A stretch of DNA of 5,016 nucleotides from an uncultured Bacteroidales bacterium (GTDB taxonomy: Bacteria > Bacteroidota > Bacteroidia > Bacteroidales > UBA932): the NCBI GenBank assembly GCA_937906795.1, contig CALCUQ010000002.1, positions 1-5,016 on the forward strand. The letters run 5' to 3'. Below are positions 1 to 5,016 of this stretch, piece by piece. How positions within the stretch are numbered: position 1 is the first letter of the stretch; every line of letters begins with the position of its first letter. The notes beneath the pieces are model-generated. The model searched no databases. It was not told the origin of the DNA and worked only from the letters and a program-made list of their open reading frames with translations. The translations under genes were made by a program, and so were the position numbers.

Positions 1-92
1 TCTGCAACTGTAACACCACCCTGCTGAACTGCACGACGTGCATCAGAACGGCTTTCGCAAAGTCCCGCTTTTACTAATACAGCCATGATGCA
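1..92 (-). CDS. tyrS: Tyrosyl-tRNA synthetase C-terminal S4 domain, internal fragment
   Basis: Reading the minus strand from about base 92 down to base 3 gives an open frame containing VLVKAGLCESRSDARR followed by AVQQGGVTV. This is the core of an S4 RNA-binding domain (pattern LV.AGL..S.SEARR..QQGGV.VN), as found at the C-terminus of bacterial tyrosyl-tRNA synthetases, which attach tyrosine to tRNA(Tyr) and use this domain to hold the tRNA. The wording (AGLC.SRSDARR) is closer to Firmicutes enzymes as I remember them than to Bacteroidetes ones. The fragment runs off the window at base 1, so the last residues are missing. The frame stays open upstream to a stop at 147-149, but family resemblance fades beyond the isoleucine-methionine at 84-89, where the opposite strand begins to encode a fimbrial protein. 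I infer that the gene is cut by a junction. Base composition (50% G+C in the first 80 bases) also differs from the neighbour. Another S4 protein, such as an RluB- or RqcH-associated one, is a less likely alternative. Confidence 0.68.
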
Positions 93-115
93 AGACCCTG
101 CTGGCTTTACAGCTC
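80..115. other. Probable chimeric junction, left
   Basis: The minus-strand tyrosyl-tRNA synthetase signal ends near 84-92. The plus-strand Mfa1-like signal becomes clear by about 112 (residues LPTDDAALAYTYENG) and may already begin at the DPAG residues near 94-105. Two unrelated, convergently oriented protein-coding genes meeting inside their coding sequences, without ends or spacer, cannot be a normal gene border. No transposon end, target duplication or att-like repeat is visible at the join. The exact breakpoint cannot be fixed by eye. Confidence 0.6.
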
Positions 116-672
116 TTCCTACAGATGATGCAGCTCTTGCATATACTTATGAGAATGGATTACATGCAAATTCTCAAATTGTAGGATATGTTACAACAGT
201 TCAGTTTAAAGGAAAAGTAATACCAGTAAAAGTATGGAAACTAAATGGATCTACTGTAGAAGAAGCAACATTTGGCACAGACTATGATTCCAACTCAACA
301 CTATATTTCTACAATAACAAATTCTACCTTACAATTGCAGCATTAAATGCAGATGCTCATCTTGGCGTAACAGAAAGTAATGCAAAAGACTTTAATGTTA
401 AAATTTATACAAACAGCATTTGTTACTTCAACTACTATATAAAACATATAGACAATGAAAATAACAGCATAACAGGTGTTATGGAGTATAGTATTGTAAG
501 AAACAATTCATACAATATTAAAGTAACAAAAATACTTTCTCCTGGTGATGATGACCAGACAGAAGAGACTCCTACAGATACAACTCCTGTAGAGCAAGTA
601 GATGCATACTTCCAGGTGAAACTTACCATTAAACCTTGGGTAGTTAGAGCACAAGATGCTGTTCTTGGCTAA
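85..672 (+). CDS. Mfa1-family major fimbrial subunit, C-terminal part
   Basis: This is the C-terminal 190 or so residues of a Mfa1-type fimbrillin, the protein that polymerises into the shaft of Bacteroidales type V pili on the outer surface. Visible hallmarks are the segment YVTTVQFKGKVIPVKVW (residues about 35-51), a short strand STLYFYNNKFYL where Mfa1 proteins have an F-Y-N-G-K-Y element, the V-R-N-N-S-Y signature at residues 138-143, an acidic Thr/Pro/Asp-rich linker (about 152-168), and the C-terminal strand ending KPWVVRAQDAVLG. This C-terminal pattern is that of the fimbrillin C-terminal domain, whose last strand takes part in subunit linkage. The ATG at 85 is not a credible start: there is no signal peptide or lipobox, a full Mfa1 is more than twice this length, and the frame continues upstream to a stop at 25-27 through unrelated sequence. 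The gene is truncated at 5' by the junction. The anchor gene follows after 41 bases and is probably cotranscribed. Confidence 0.85.
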   Translation: MMQDPAGFTALPTDDAALAYTYENGLHANSQIVGYVTTVQFKGKVIPVKVWKLNGSTVEEATFGTDYDSNSTLYFYNNKFYLTIAALNADAHLGVTESNAKDFNVKIYTNSICYFNYYIKHIDNENNSITGVMEYSIVRNNSYNIKVTKILSPGDDDQTEETPTDTTPVEQVDAYFQVKLTIKPWVVRAQDAVLG

Positions 673-713
673 GAGACAAACAATTTAATGTAATCAAATA
701 TAAGTAATCTATT

Positions 714-1751
714 ATGTTTCAATTTTTAAAAAGACATATTGTTGCCATTCTCCTGCTCGCTGGAGTTTCAACAGGCTGCTCTTGGGTTAAAGACGATTTG
801 TCCGGTTGCCCAAAGGGTTTTAAAATACAACTTAAAGTAGAGGCGAGCATATCTACAGAAGGCGGATTCAATGCTACCGCTTTTAGAGATGAGGTGCAAG
901 ACCTTACTCTGTTTGTATTTGACAGCAACGGCACTTATGTAGGCCATTATAGCGAGCAAGGCCAGGCATTGAAACAGAACGATTACACCCTAGATATTCC
1001 AATTGATCCAGGCCACTATAAGGCCGTGGCCTGGACCGGATTGGGAGACAGCCACTATATTACCTCCTCTTTGGTTGAAGGACAGACAAAAATAGAAGAA
1101 CTTACAGTGTTGTTGGAAAGGGATGCCAATAACTGCCAGAATGATTACCTTAAACCAATATGGAACGGATATATTGATGATATAGAGGTTGTACAAAATG
1201 TCTATAAAGTATATGAGATTCCTATGTGCAAAATGAACAACAGTTTTGTTATTGTTCTGCAAGATTTTAATGGGAATCCTATTAAGGCCGAAACATTCAC
1301 TTTTGAAATCCGTTCTGCAAATGGGCATATGGCGTATGACCACAGCCTTATTCCAGACGAAACAATAAATTACGGAGCATACTTTACACAAACTGTAAAT
1401 ATCTCCGATTATGACGACACAAAGGCTTCAAATGCAGATATAACTGTTGCAAGAGCCGAAATGAATACCCTTAGACTTGTTAAAGGGAACAGCACCAGAT
1501 TTATATTAAAGGAGAAAGCGGGAGGTAAAGAAGTATTGGACATAAACCTTATCCAGTATATACTTCTTACAAGAGAATATTACCAGGATAGAGTTGGCAC
1601 AAAACTTACAGACCAGCAATATCTTGATTATGAAGACAAATTTTCAATCATTTTTACAATTATGCCTACAGGTTCTATTTTGAATCCGTATGCGTTGGTT
1701 GAATTGAGCATCAACGGATGGGTACTTAGACCTCAGGATGCCATTTTATAA
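714..1751 (+). CDS. FimB/Mfa2-family fimbrial anchor lipoprotein
   Basis: This is a complete gene for a FimB/Mfa2-type protein (Pfam Mfa2, formerly DUF1812). In Porphyromonas, Mfa2 and FimB sit at the base of the pilus, hold it to the outer membrane and restrict fibre length. The N-terminus has a basic patch (KRH), a hydrophobic stretch and the lipobox STGC with the lipidated cysteine at residue 22. It is followed by the family hallmark DDLSGCPKGF (27-36), then P-G-H-Y-K-A-V-A-W (99-107), matching the family's PG.Y....W element at the end of the first beta-sandwich. The C-terminus INGWVLRPQDAIL resembles the end of the upstream major subunit. The length of 345 residues is normal for the family. 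The start is fixed by the signal peptide; no Shine-Dalgarno sequence is present, only AT-rich DNA. It lies 41 bases after the major subunit and 14 before the next gene, so it belongs to one operon. Family assignment is secure; the anchoring role is inferred from characterised homologues. Confidence 0.9.
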   Translation: MFQFLKRHIVAILLLAGVSTGCSWVKDDLSGCPKGFKIQLKVEASISTEGGFNATAFRDEVQDLTLFVFDSNGTYVGHYSEQGQALKQNDYTLDIPIDPGHYKAVAWTGLGDSHYITSSLVEGQTKIEELTVLLERDANNCQNDYLKPIWNGYIDDIEVVQNVYKVYEIPMCKMNNSFVIVLQDFNGNPIKAETFTFEIRSANGHMAYDHSLIPDETINYGAYFTQTVNISDYDDTKASNADITVARAEMNTLRLVKGNSTRFILKEKAGGKEVLDINLIQYILLTREYYQDRVGTKLTDQQYLDYEDKFSIIFTIMPTGSILNPYALVELSINGWVLRPQDAIL

Positions 1752-1765
1752 AGTAAACAATACAA

Positions 1766-3436
1766 ATGAGCCATTTGATAACATATACAACCAGATTCTT
1801 TATTCTCATAGCATTGGGAGTAATGCTTGCCTGCTGCCAGAAACAGGAGCAACAGGTTAATGAGCAGGAAAGAACGGATGTTGTGAATGCATGGCTTTCT
1901 ATGAATTTGAATATAGTCTTTTCTGGAGATGGGACAAAAGCTGCAGAAAATATTGAAGGTGGTACAAATAACGGTATAGATGAAAATGCCATAAAACGCC
2001 TTGCAATATGGGTAGTACCATCAGATGGAGGTACAGAAAATTGGGAAGAGGCTATAATGACATATATTCCAAATGTAACATTATTGTCGGGGAATAAATA
2101 TGTTGCATCTGTAAGGACAAAGCTTAATGTAGATATGAACATCTATGTTGCAGCAAACATTTCTGCAAACATTGCATCCAAATTCCTTTCTGGCGGACCA
2201 GATGCCGTTTATCAGGCTACTTCCAATGATTATCCGCAACTTGTTAAAGAGTTTGCTTCGGAAGAAATGGGTATTGCCATGTTCTGCACAAAAAAGGCAA
2301 CCACAAAGTTCACAGATGCCAATATTACCTCTTCCAATCCGGCAATCATTGACCAAAATACAGATGGAACAGAAGATGATATAGATTTGGTAAGAATGTT
2401 GGCTAAGGTGCACTTACTGTTTGAATGCTACGATACCCATCCCGACTATGTTGTAATTACAACACCCGGGTCCTTGACTCCTGCTGCTTATGGAGAATTT
2501 GGGTGGAGCAAACTAAGCGAAATAAGTTATATCCTAAATACTGTAAACAAAGACACTAAACTTATCCAACCATTATATGGTACTGGTGTATATAATGATA
2601 CATACGCAGACAACAACCACTCTATGAATGATTTGCTGGAAAAGGGTATGGAATGGAATTACAAGAGTGGCGCAGAAAACAAATTCCTTGCTTTTGCAGA
2701 GGATCTTTATGCAGACCACGATGCAAACTGGAATTTGTGGGCAATAAAACCTGAACAATTTATAGAAAACAAAGCTCCTTTTGGAACTTGCACAGATGGG
2801 GCTTATGTAAATGGACTTTATTGCCTTGAAAACACTAGCGACTATGCTCTAAAAACATCAATGAGTGAAGATGAGCAAAAATATGTTCCATATATGGTAG
2901 CCACCCACATAATTGTTAAAGCAAGATTTGTTCCAAGGCATATTATAACAGGGGTAGACCCATATGGAGATCCTATTACAAATACAGACCCAGGGGAGGA
3001 TGGATACGATACTGCACTTGCAACACTTGCAGAAAAGAAAGCCAGCGATGGAGCAGTTGACGCCAAAGGCAATCCAACAGATTATCCTCAAGGTACTTTC
3101 TTTACTATGGATATGAAGAGTTTCTACAGCTATGATGGAATGATAGCCACTATGACTGCAAAAGGGTATACAAGAAAGTCATTTGCAGAATATCCTGGCG
3201 GATATGGTTTCTATTTCTCTTATATCCATGGGGGGACAGATCCATCTACTAACCAAGTTACATTTGATGGGAACAATTCCGGTGTATTCAGAAACCATTA
3301 CCACATACTAAATTGCAGTCTTTTAAAAGTTCCTGCAGTTCCAGGCAGTTTCAACGCCCTAATGATGGTAAATTCAAAAGTTGTAGATTGGAACCCTAAA
3401 GGTGCCCTCAACATTATTGTAAAACCTAATTCATAG
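1766..3436 (+). CDS. Large accessory fimbrillin lipoprotein (Mfa1/Mfa-like family)
   Basis: This encodes a complete 556-residue exported fimbrillin-family protein. The N-terminus has a hydrophobic segment (about 11-22) ending in A-C-C, with lipidation expected at cysteine 23, then a Gln/Glu-rich tether (QKQEQQVNEQER). An arginine around residue 37 could be a site where the N-terminal strand is trimmed, but this is inference. The N-terminal sandwich carries the fimbrillin motif R-M-L-A-K-V (210-215). The C-terminal domain has the aromatic, glycine-rich stretch GGYGFYFSYIHGG and then G-V-F-R-N-H-Y-H-I (R509-N510-H511-Y512), matching the RNHYY signature of Mfa1-type subunits. It does not end in the W..R.QD strand of the two upstream proteins but in IIVKPNS. 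Its position after major subunit and anchor corresponds to mfa3/mfa4/mfa5, so an accessory or tip subunit is likely, though which one cannot be told. Spacing to the next gene is 12 bases. Fimbrillin family is well supported; the precise role is not. Confidence 0.83.
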   Translation: MSHLITYTTRFFILIALGVMLACCQKQEQQVNEQERTDVVNAWLSMNLNIVFSGDGTKAAENIEGGTNNGIDENAIKRLAIWVVPSDGGTENWEEAIMTYIPNVTLLSGNKYVASVRTKLNVDMNIYVAANISANIASKFLSGGPDAVYQATSNDYPQLVKEFASEEMGIAMFCTKKATTKFTDANITSSNPAIIDQNTDGTEDDIDLVRMLAKVHLLFECYDTHPDYVVITTPGSLTPAAYGEFGWSKLSEISYILNTVNKDTKLIQPLYGTGVYNDTYADNNHSMNDLLEKGMEWNYKSGAENKFLAFAEDLYADHDANWNLWAIKPEQFIENKAPFGTCTDGAYVNGLYCLENTSDYALKTSMSEDEQKYVPYMVATHIIVKARFVPRHIITGVDPYGDPITNTDPGEDGYDTALATLAEKKASDGAVDAKGNPTDYPQGTFFTMDMKSFYSYDGMIATMTAKGYTRKSFAEYPGGYGFYFSYIHGGTDPSTNQVTFDGNNSGVFRNHYHILNCSLLKVPAVPGSFNALMMVNSKVVDWNPKGALNIIVKPNS

Positions 3437-3448
3437 TTTAGCTCCAGA

Positions 3449-4417
3449 ATGAAAAGATATATATACATATTGGCATTAGTTGCTCTATATGCAATAACCG
3501 GTTGTCAGAAACAGGATTCCCCCTTAACACCACAGCAGGAGCCTGTAATGATGATTAGTGTGCAAAACAGCACAGATGACCCTAAGTTTACCTTTTTATT
3601 CTGGGAAAAAGAAGATTTTGAGAGAGGTTTGACAAATGCCAATCAAGGCCCGGCTACCCCATATTATATTGCCAATCCTACAGGAGAAATAAACAATTAC
3701 CAGCAGATACAAGGTACAACCGAAACAGGTGAGAATAAAACTTTGTATAATACAGGACGTATTTATCCGGAGAATTACGGAGTTGCTGTATGCACCGGTT
3801 ATGGGCCATATGGTGGAATAAACCCTAAAATAATGGAAGATTCAGGTATGACCGACTACCGGACTCTTGTTGTAGCCTCTCCTGGTGCTACTGATGCTTT
3901 GGTATCCCAGAATTATCTTGAGGGCTCTTCTCTTAATCCATTTAGTGGCAATCTTGAGTTTTTTCATCCTCAGATACAATTGACAATTTTTGCAAAATTG
4001 GCCGGAACAATGGCCAAATATATAAAGGATGTGAGTTTTACCATTCCTGGAGAATATTTATTGGAATCACTTGCGTGGGATTACCAGGCAAAAGGCTATC
4101 GCCCTTCTGCACAGCGCAATGCACTACAGGTATCGAGCACTGTTTTAAATGAATACCTTAACAGTACAGATGATAAAACATTGGGTACCGTTTATGTTGT
4201 ACCAAAAGCAGATGCCACAGATTATTTGATGGAGACAATAGATATTATTGTAAGTGGTAAAATTGATTATGTTATATTAAAAAGTTTGGGGAAAAATGAA
4301 GAATGGCTTCTGAAAGAGTTAAGTGAAAAAGGGTATATATTAAATGAAATTTTAGTAGCTTGTATAATTGATAATAAATTAAATATTGTAAAAAAATTAA
4401 ATTATAATGGTAAATGA
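3449..4417 (+). CDS. Accessory fimbrillin-family lipoprotein with foreign C-terminus
   Basis: Residues 1 to about 262 are a fimbrillin-family lipoprotein. They comprise a hydrophobic signal segment, lipobox A-I-T-G-C with cysteine 19, the element Y-P-E-N-Y-G-V followed by TGYGPYGG (fimbrillins have an aromatic Y.PY element here), and LEFFHPQIQLTIFAKLAG with histidine 173, matching the F.H...KL.F pattern at the end of the N-terminal sandwich. The start lies 12 bases after the preceding stop, fitting the same operon. From about residue 263 the sequence no longer looks like a fimbrillin: codons shift to TTA, AAA, AGT and ATA, and the last 59 residues resemble the YetF/DUF421 C-terminal domain. 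The second beta-sandwich of a fimbrillin is therefore missing or cut short, and the open frame across the join is probably chance (one in three joins preserves frame). The 322-residue product as written is likely not a natural protein. In the intact operon it would be another accessory pilus subunit. Confidence 0.72.
   Translation: MKRYIYILALVALYAITGCQKQDSPLTPQQEPVMMISVQNSTDDPKFTFLFWEKEDFERGLTNANQGPATPYYIANPTGEINNYQQIQGTTETGENKTLYNTGRIYPENYGVAVCTGYGPYGGINPKIMEDSGMTDYRTLVVASPGATDALVSQNYLEGSSLNPFSGNLEFFHPQIQLTIFAKLAGTMAKYIKDVSFTIPGEYLLESLAWDYQAKGYRPSAQRNALQVSSTVLNEYLNSTDDKTLGTVYVVPKADATDYLMETIDIIVSGKIDYVILKSLGKNEEWLLKELSEKGYILNEILVACIIDNKLNIVKKLNYNGK
4225..4245. other. Probable chimeric junction, right
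   Basis: Fimbrillin-like sequence (TVYVVPKADATDYLM) ends at about base 4231, and YetF-like sequence (IDIIVSGKIDY) begins at about 4238. Base composition falls at the same place: by hand count 32 of 60 bases are G or C at 4081-4140 and 20 of 60 at 4201-4260, against 11 of 60 at 4321-4380. No inverted repeat or duplicated target flanks the join. A very short likeness exists between the two junctions (GATG close to AGAC in both), too short to mean much. Confidence 0.5.
4238..4417 (+). pseudogene. C-terminal domain remnant of a YetF/DUF421-like protein
   Basis: The in-frame tail reads IDIIVSGKIDYVILKSLG, then KNEEWLLKELSEKGY, then NEILVACIIDNKLNIVKKL. This follows the layout of the cytoplasmic C-terminal domain of YetF/DUF421 membrane proteins of Bacillus and Clostridium: a strand leading to an N/S-G-K-I turn, a helix with L..LG..EEWL..EL...GY, then two strands ending in lysines. 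The membrane-spanning N-terminal part expected for that family is absent, because the frame enters directly from the fimbrillin. The codon use (mostly TTA for leucine) and the downstream terminator fit a low-GC Firmicute. I recall the family pattern but cannot confirm it without a profile search; an unrelated small helical domain remains possible. The AT-rich character is certain, the family name is not. Confidence 0.5.
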
Positions 4418-4447
4418 AGTGGATCAATTACCATTATAATTTTTTTT
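4399..4447 (+). terminator. Rho-independent terminator overlapping the end of the YetF-like tail
   Basis: A perfect 15-base-pair stem is formed by 4399-4413 (AAATTATAATGGTAA) and 4428-4442 (TTACCATTATAATTT). The loop is 14 bases, and a run of eight T follows the AT-rich arm at 4440-4447. The TGA stop codon at 4415-4417 lies in the loop, so the left arm encodes the last residues of the protein. On the minus strand the same stem is followed by a T-rich run (complement of the A-run at 4390-4396), so it could stop transcription from both sides. This compact arrangement is common at Firmicutes gene ends and differs from the fimbrial part of the window. Confidence 0.85.
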
Positions 4448-4755
4448 AAAAAGTTTAATAAATCCAAGTCCATTAAAAATTAAAACGATTAATAATGATA
4501 TAATAAAATCCGTCGAATATATAATTTGAGTAAAAGTAAATTGTAAAATTTATGAAGTTGAAGATTAATGTAAAGTGCAACTTAGGAAAAACGAAACATT
4601 ATCACACCACTAAATGTAGTATAGCGATAATTATATGGATATTTTAGACGGAAGTAAAAGAACTTAGTTATAGACAGATGAAGCACGAACTAAAATACGT
4701 ATGTTATTCTAAACGTAGTACAAGCAGTAGATTCAAATGCAGCAAAGTTTTAATG

Positions 4756-4791
4756 TACAAGATAGGTGTTGTGTTCTATCTGTATTTTTTT
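4756..4791 (+). terminator. Second rho-independent terminator
   Basis: Left arm 4756-4765 (TACAAGATAG) pairs with right arm 4776-4784 (CTATCTGTA), leaving one bulged A at 4759 and a 10-base loop. Seven T follow directly at 4785-4791. No protein gene ends just upstream, so it either terminates a short non-coding RNA or acts as an attenuator in the leader of the gene starting at 4930. On the minus strand no T-run follows the stem, so it works only in the plus direction. Confidence 0.65.
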
Positions 4792-4853
4792 GCGTTTAAA
4801 AGAAACACACAAAAAAGTACACAATGCATTAAACAATCATAAAGAGTAATCAT

Positions 4854-4882
4854 TTTACATCACACATCATAAAACTTATTAC
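4854..4882 (+). promoter_or_regulatory. Possible sigma-A-type promoter for the last gene
   Basis: TTTACA at 4854-4859 (five of six bases of TTGACA) is followed after 17 bases by TATTAC at 4877-4882, a moderate match to TATAAT. It lies downstream of the second terminator and would leave a leader of about 40 bases. Such matches arise easily by chance in DNA this rich in A and T; TATAAA at 4889-4894 is an alternative -10 without a partner. Confidence 0.3.
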
Positions 4883-4916
4883 CAGTTATATAAATTACGA
4901 AATTAATTTAAGTTTT

Positions 4917-4922
4917 GGGGGA
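4917..4922 (+). promoter_or_regulatory. Strong ribosome-binding site GGGGGA
   Basis: GGGGGA ends seven bases before the ATG at 4930 and is the only G-run of this kind in a very AT-rich stretch. It decides the start of the last gene. None of the three fimbrial starts in the window has anything comparable, which supports a different, Firmicutes-like origin for this end. Confidence 0.75.
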
Positions 4923-4929
4923 ATACAAA

Positions 4930-5016
4930 ATGTCAAATTTAAATGAAGCAGAAGATTACAAGATATTAAGTTTTGAAACAGACGCAAAAATACCAGAGGT
5001 AACAAATGAAAGCGAT
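4930..5016 (+). CDS. Unidentified acidic protein, N-terminal 29 residues
   Basis: An ATG with a strong GGGGGA ribosome-binding site seven bases upstream opens a frame that runs without a stop to the end of the window. The visible N-terminus, MSNLNEAEDYKILSFETD then AKIPEVTNESD, has eight acidic residues (five E and three D in the first part and the remainder combined exceed the two lysines), with no signal peptide or membrane segment. I do not recognise a family. The codon choice (TTA, AGT, AAA, ATA, GAA) matches the AT-rich right-hand piece and not the fimbrial operon. A cytosolic protein is most likely. A short acidic leader of a ribosomally made peptide would also look like this, but 29 residues cannot decide it. 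Confidence 0.6.
   Translation, partial: MSNLNEAEDYKILSFETDAKIPEVTNESD

Larger units (their letters stand above)
4448..4929. other. AT-rich intergenic region with no convincing protein gene
   Basis: These roughly 480 bases lie between the terminator of the YetF-like tail and the last start codon. No reading frame on either strand looks like a protein with a ribosome-binding site. A consensus-like TATAAT occurs at 4520-4525 without a good -35 partner, and a second terminator hairpin ends at 4791. Together these would allow a non-coding transcript of about 260 nucleotides (4532-4791), either a small RNA or an attenuated leader. No known riboswitch, T-box, 6S, SRP or RNase P signature was recognised. 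Only short, weak inverted repeats are seen inside, for example AAGTTG at 4555-4560 with CAACTT at 4578-4583. Confidence 0.5.

Noticed and set aside
673..713. A promoter or terminator in the 41-base gap between major subunit and anchor genes
   Set aside because: The gap has no hairpin with T-run and no convincing Bacteroidetes TTTG/TAnnTTTG promoter pair, so the genes are treated as one transcript.
990..1391. Minus-strand open frame of 133 residues inside the anchor gene
   Set aside because: It lies fully antisense to a well-supported Mfa2-family gene, has no recognisable domain or plausible start context, and its composition follows from the gene on the other strand.
1726..2413. Minus-strand open frames of 138 and 110 residues opposite the large fimbrillin gene
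   Set aside because: They are shadows of the plus-strand fimbrillin; the translations show no family signature and no ribosome-binding site is visible.
4552..4647. Plus-strand open frame of 31 codons (MKLKINVKCN...)
   Set aside because: It is short, lacks a ribosome-binding site and matches no family I recognise; chance frames of this size are expected here.
4555..4717. Short inverted repeats (AAGTTG/CAACTT at 4555-4583, ATTATC/GATAAT at 4598-4631, TACGT/ACGTA at 4696-4717)
   Set aside because: Arms of only five or six bases with mismatching surroundings are expected by chance in AT-rich DNA. They do not combine into a known RNA fold that I can recognise.
4678..4842. Plus-strand open frame of 54 codons (MKHELKYVCY...) in the AT-rich intergenic region
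   Set aside because: No Shine-Dalgarno sequence precedes it although this part of the window uses strong ones, it reads straight through the terminator hairpin at 4756-4791, and the lysine/serine/phenylalanine-rich product resembles random translation of AT-rich DNA.
1..5016. CRISPR array, insertion sequence, tRNA or invertible-promoter repeats around the fimbrial operon
   Set aside because: I looked for regularly spaced direct repeats, terminal inverted repeats with a transposase, cloverleaf sequences and paired inverted repeats such as those flanking phase-variable promoters. None was found; the operon's own promoter region lies outside this window.

Overview
The window is a fimbrial (type V pilus) operon from a Bacteroidales-type bacterium, and both of its ends look like DNA from other, Firmicutes-like genomes. 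From about base 90 to about base 4235, four consecutive plus-strand genes read as an Mfa-type fimbrillin cluster. They are the 3' part of a major subunit (Mfa1 family), a FimB/Mfa2-family anchor lipoprotein, a large accessory fimbrillin lipoprotein, and a second accessory fimbrillin lipoprotein that lacks its normal C-terminus. The order major subunit, anchor, accessory subunits matches the mfa1-mfa2-mfa3/4/5 order known from Porphyromonas. Intergenic gaps are 41, 14 and 12 bases, no internal terminator is visible, and no gene has a Shine-Dalgarno sequence, as is usual in Bacteroidetes. The likely product is a surface pilus. Its subunits would be exported as lipoproteins, carried to the outer membrane, trimmed at the N-terminus and polymerised by strand exchange, with the Mfa2-like protein anchoring the fibre and limiting its length.

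The left edge (about 1-90) does not belong to this operon. On the minus strand it encodes a piece of a C-terminal S4 RNA-binding domain typical of a Firmicutes tyrosyl-tRNA synthetase. I counted 50% GC in the first 80 bases, higher than in the fimbrial gene that follows. The first fimbrial reading frame therefore has no true start here; the ATG at 85 is only the first in-frame methionine near a junction.

The right edge (from about 4235) also changes character. The fourth fimbrillin frame runs on into a very AT-rich, TTA/AAA/AGT-codon tail that resembles the C-terminal domain of YetF/DUF421 membrane proteins of clostridia and bacilli. A textbook rho-independent terminator follows, whose loop contains the stop codon. 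Next come about 480 AT-rich bases without a convincing gene but with a second terminator hairpin. The window ends in the first 29 codons of an unidentified acidic protein preceded by a strong GGGGGA ribosome-binding site.

The simplest reading is a chimeric (misassembled or co-ligated) metagenomic contig: a roughly 4.1-kb Bacteroidales fimbrial fragment joined to two Firmicutes-like pieces. True inter-phylum transfer cannot be excluded from sequence alone, but no mobile element, integrase or attachment repeat is visible. I see no convincing undescribed defence or mobile system. The most open-ended piece is the AT-rich leader region at 4448-4929.
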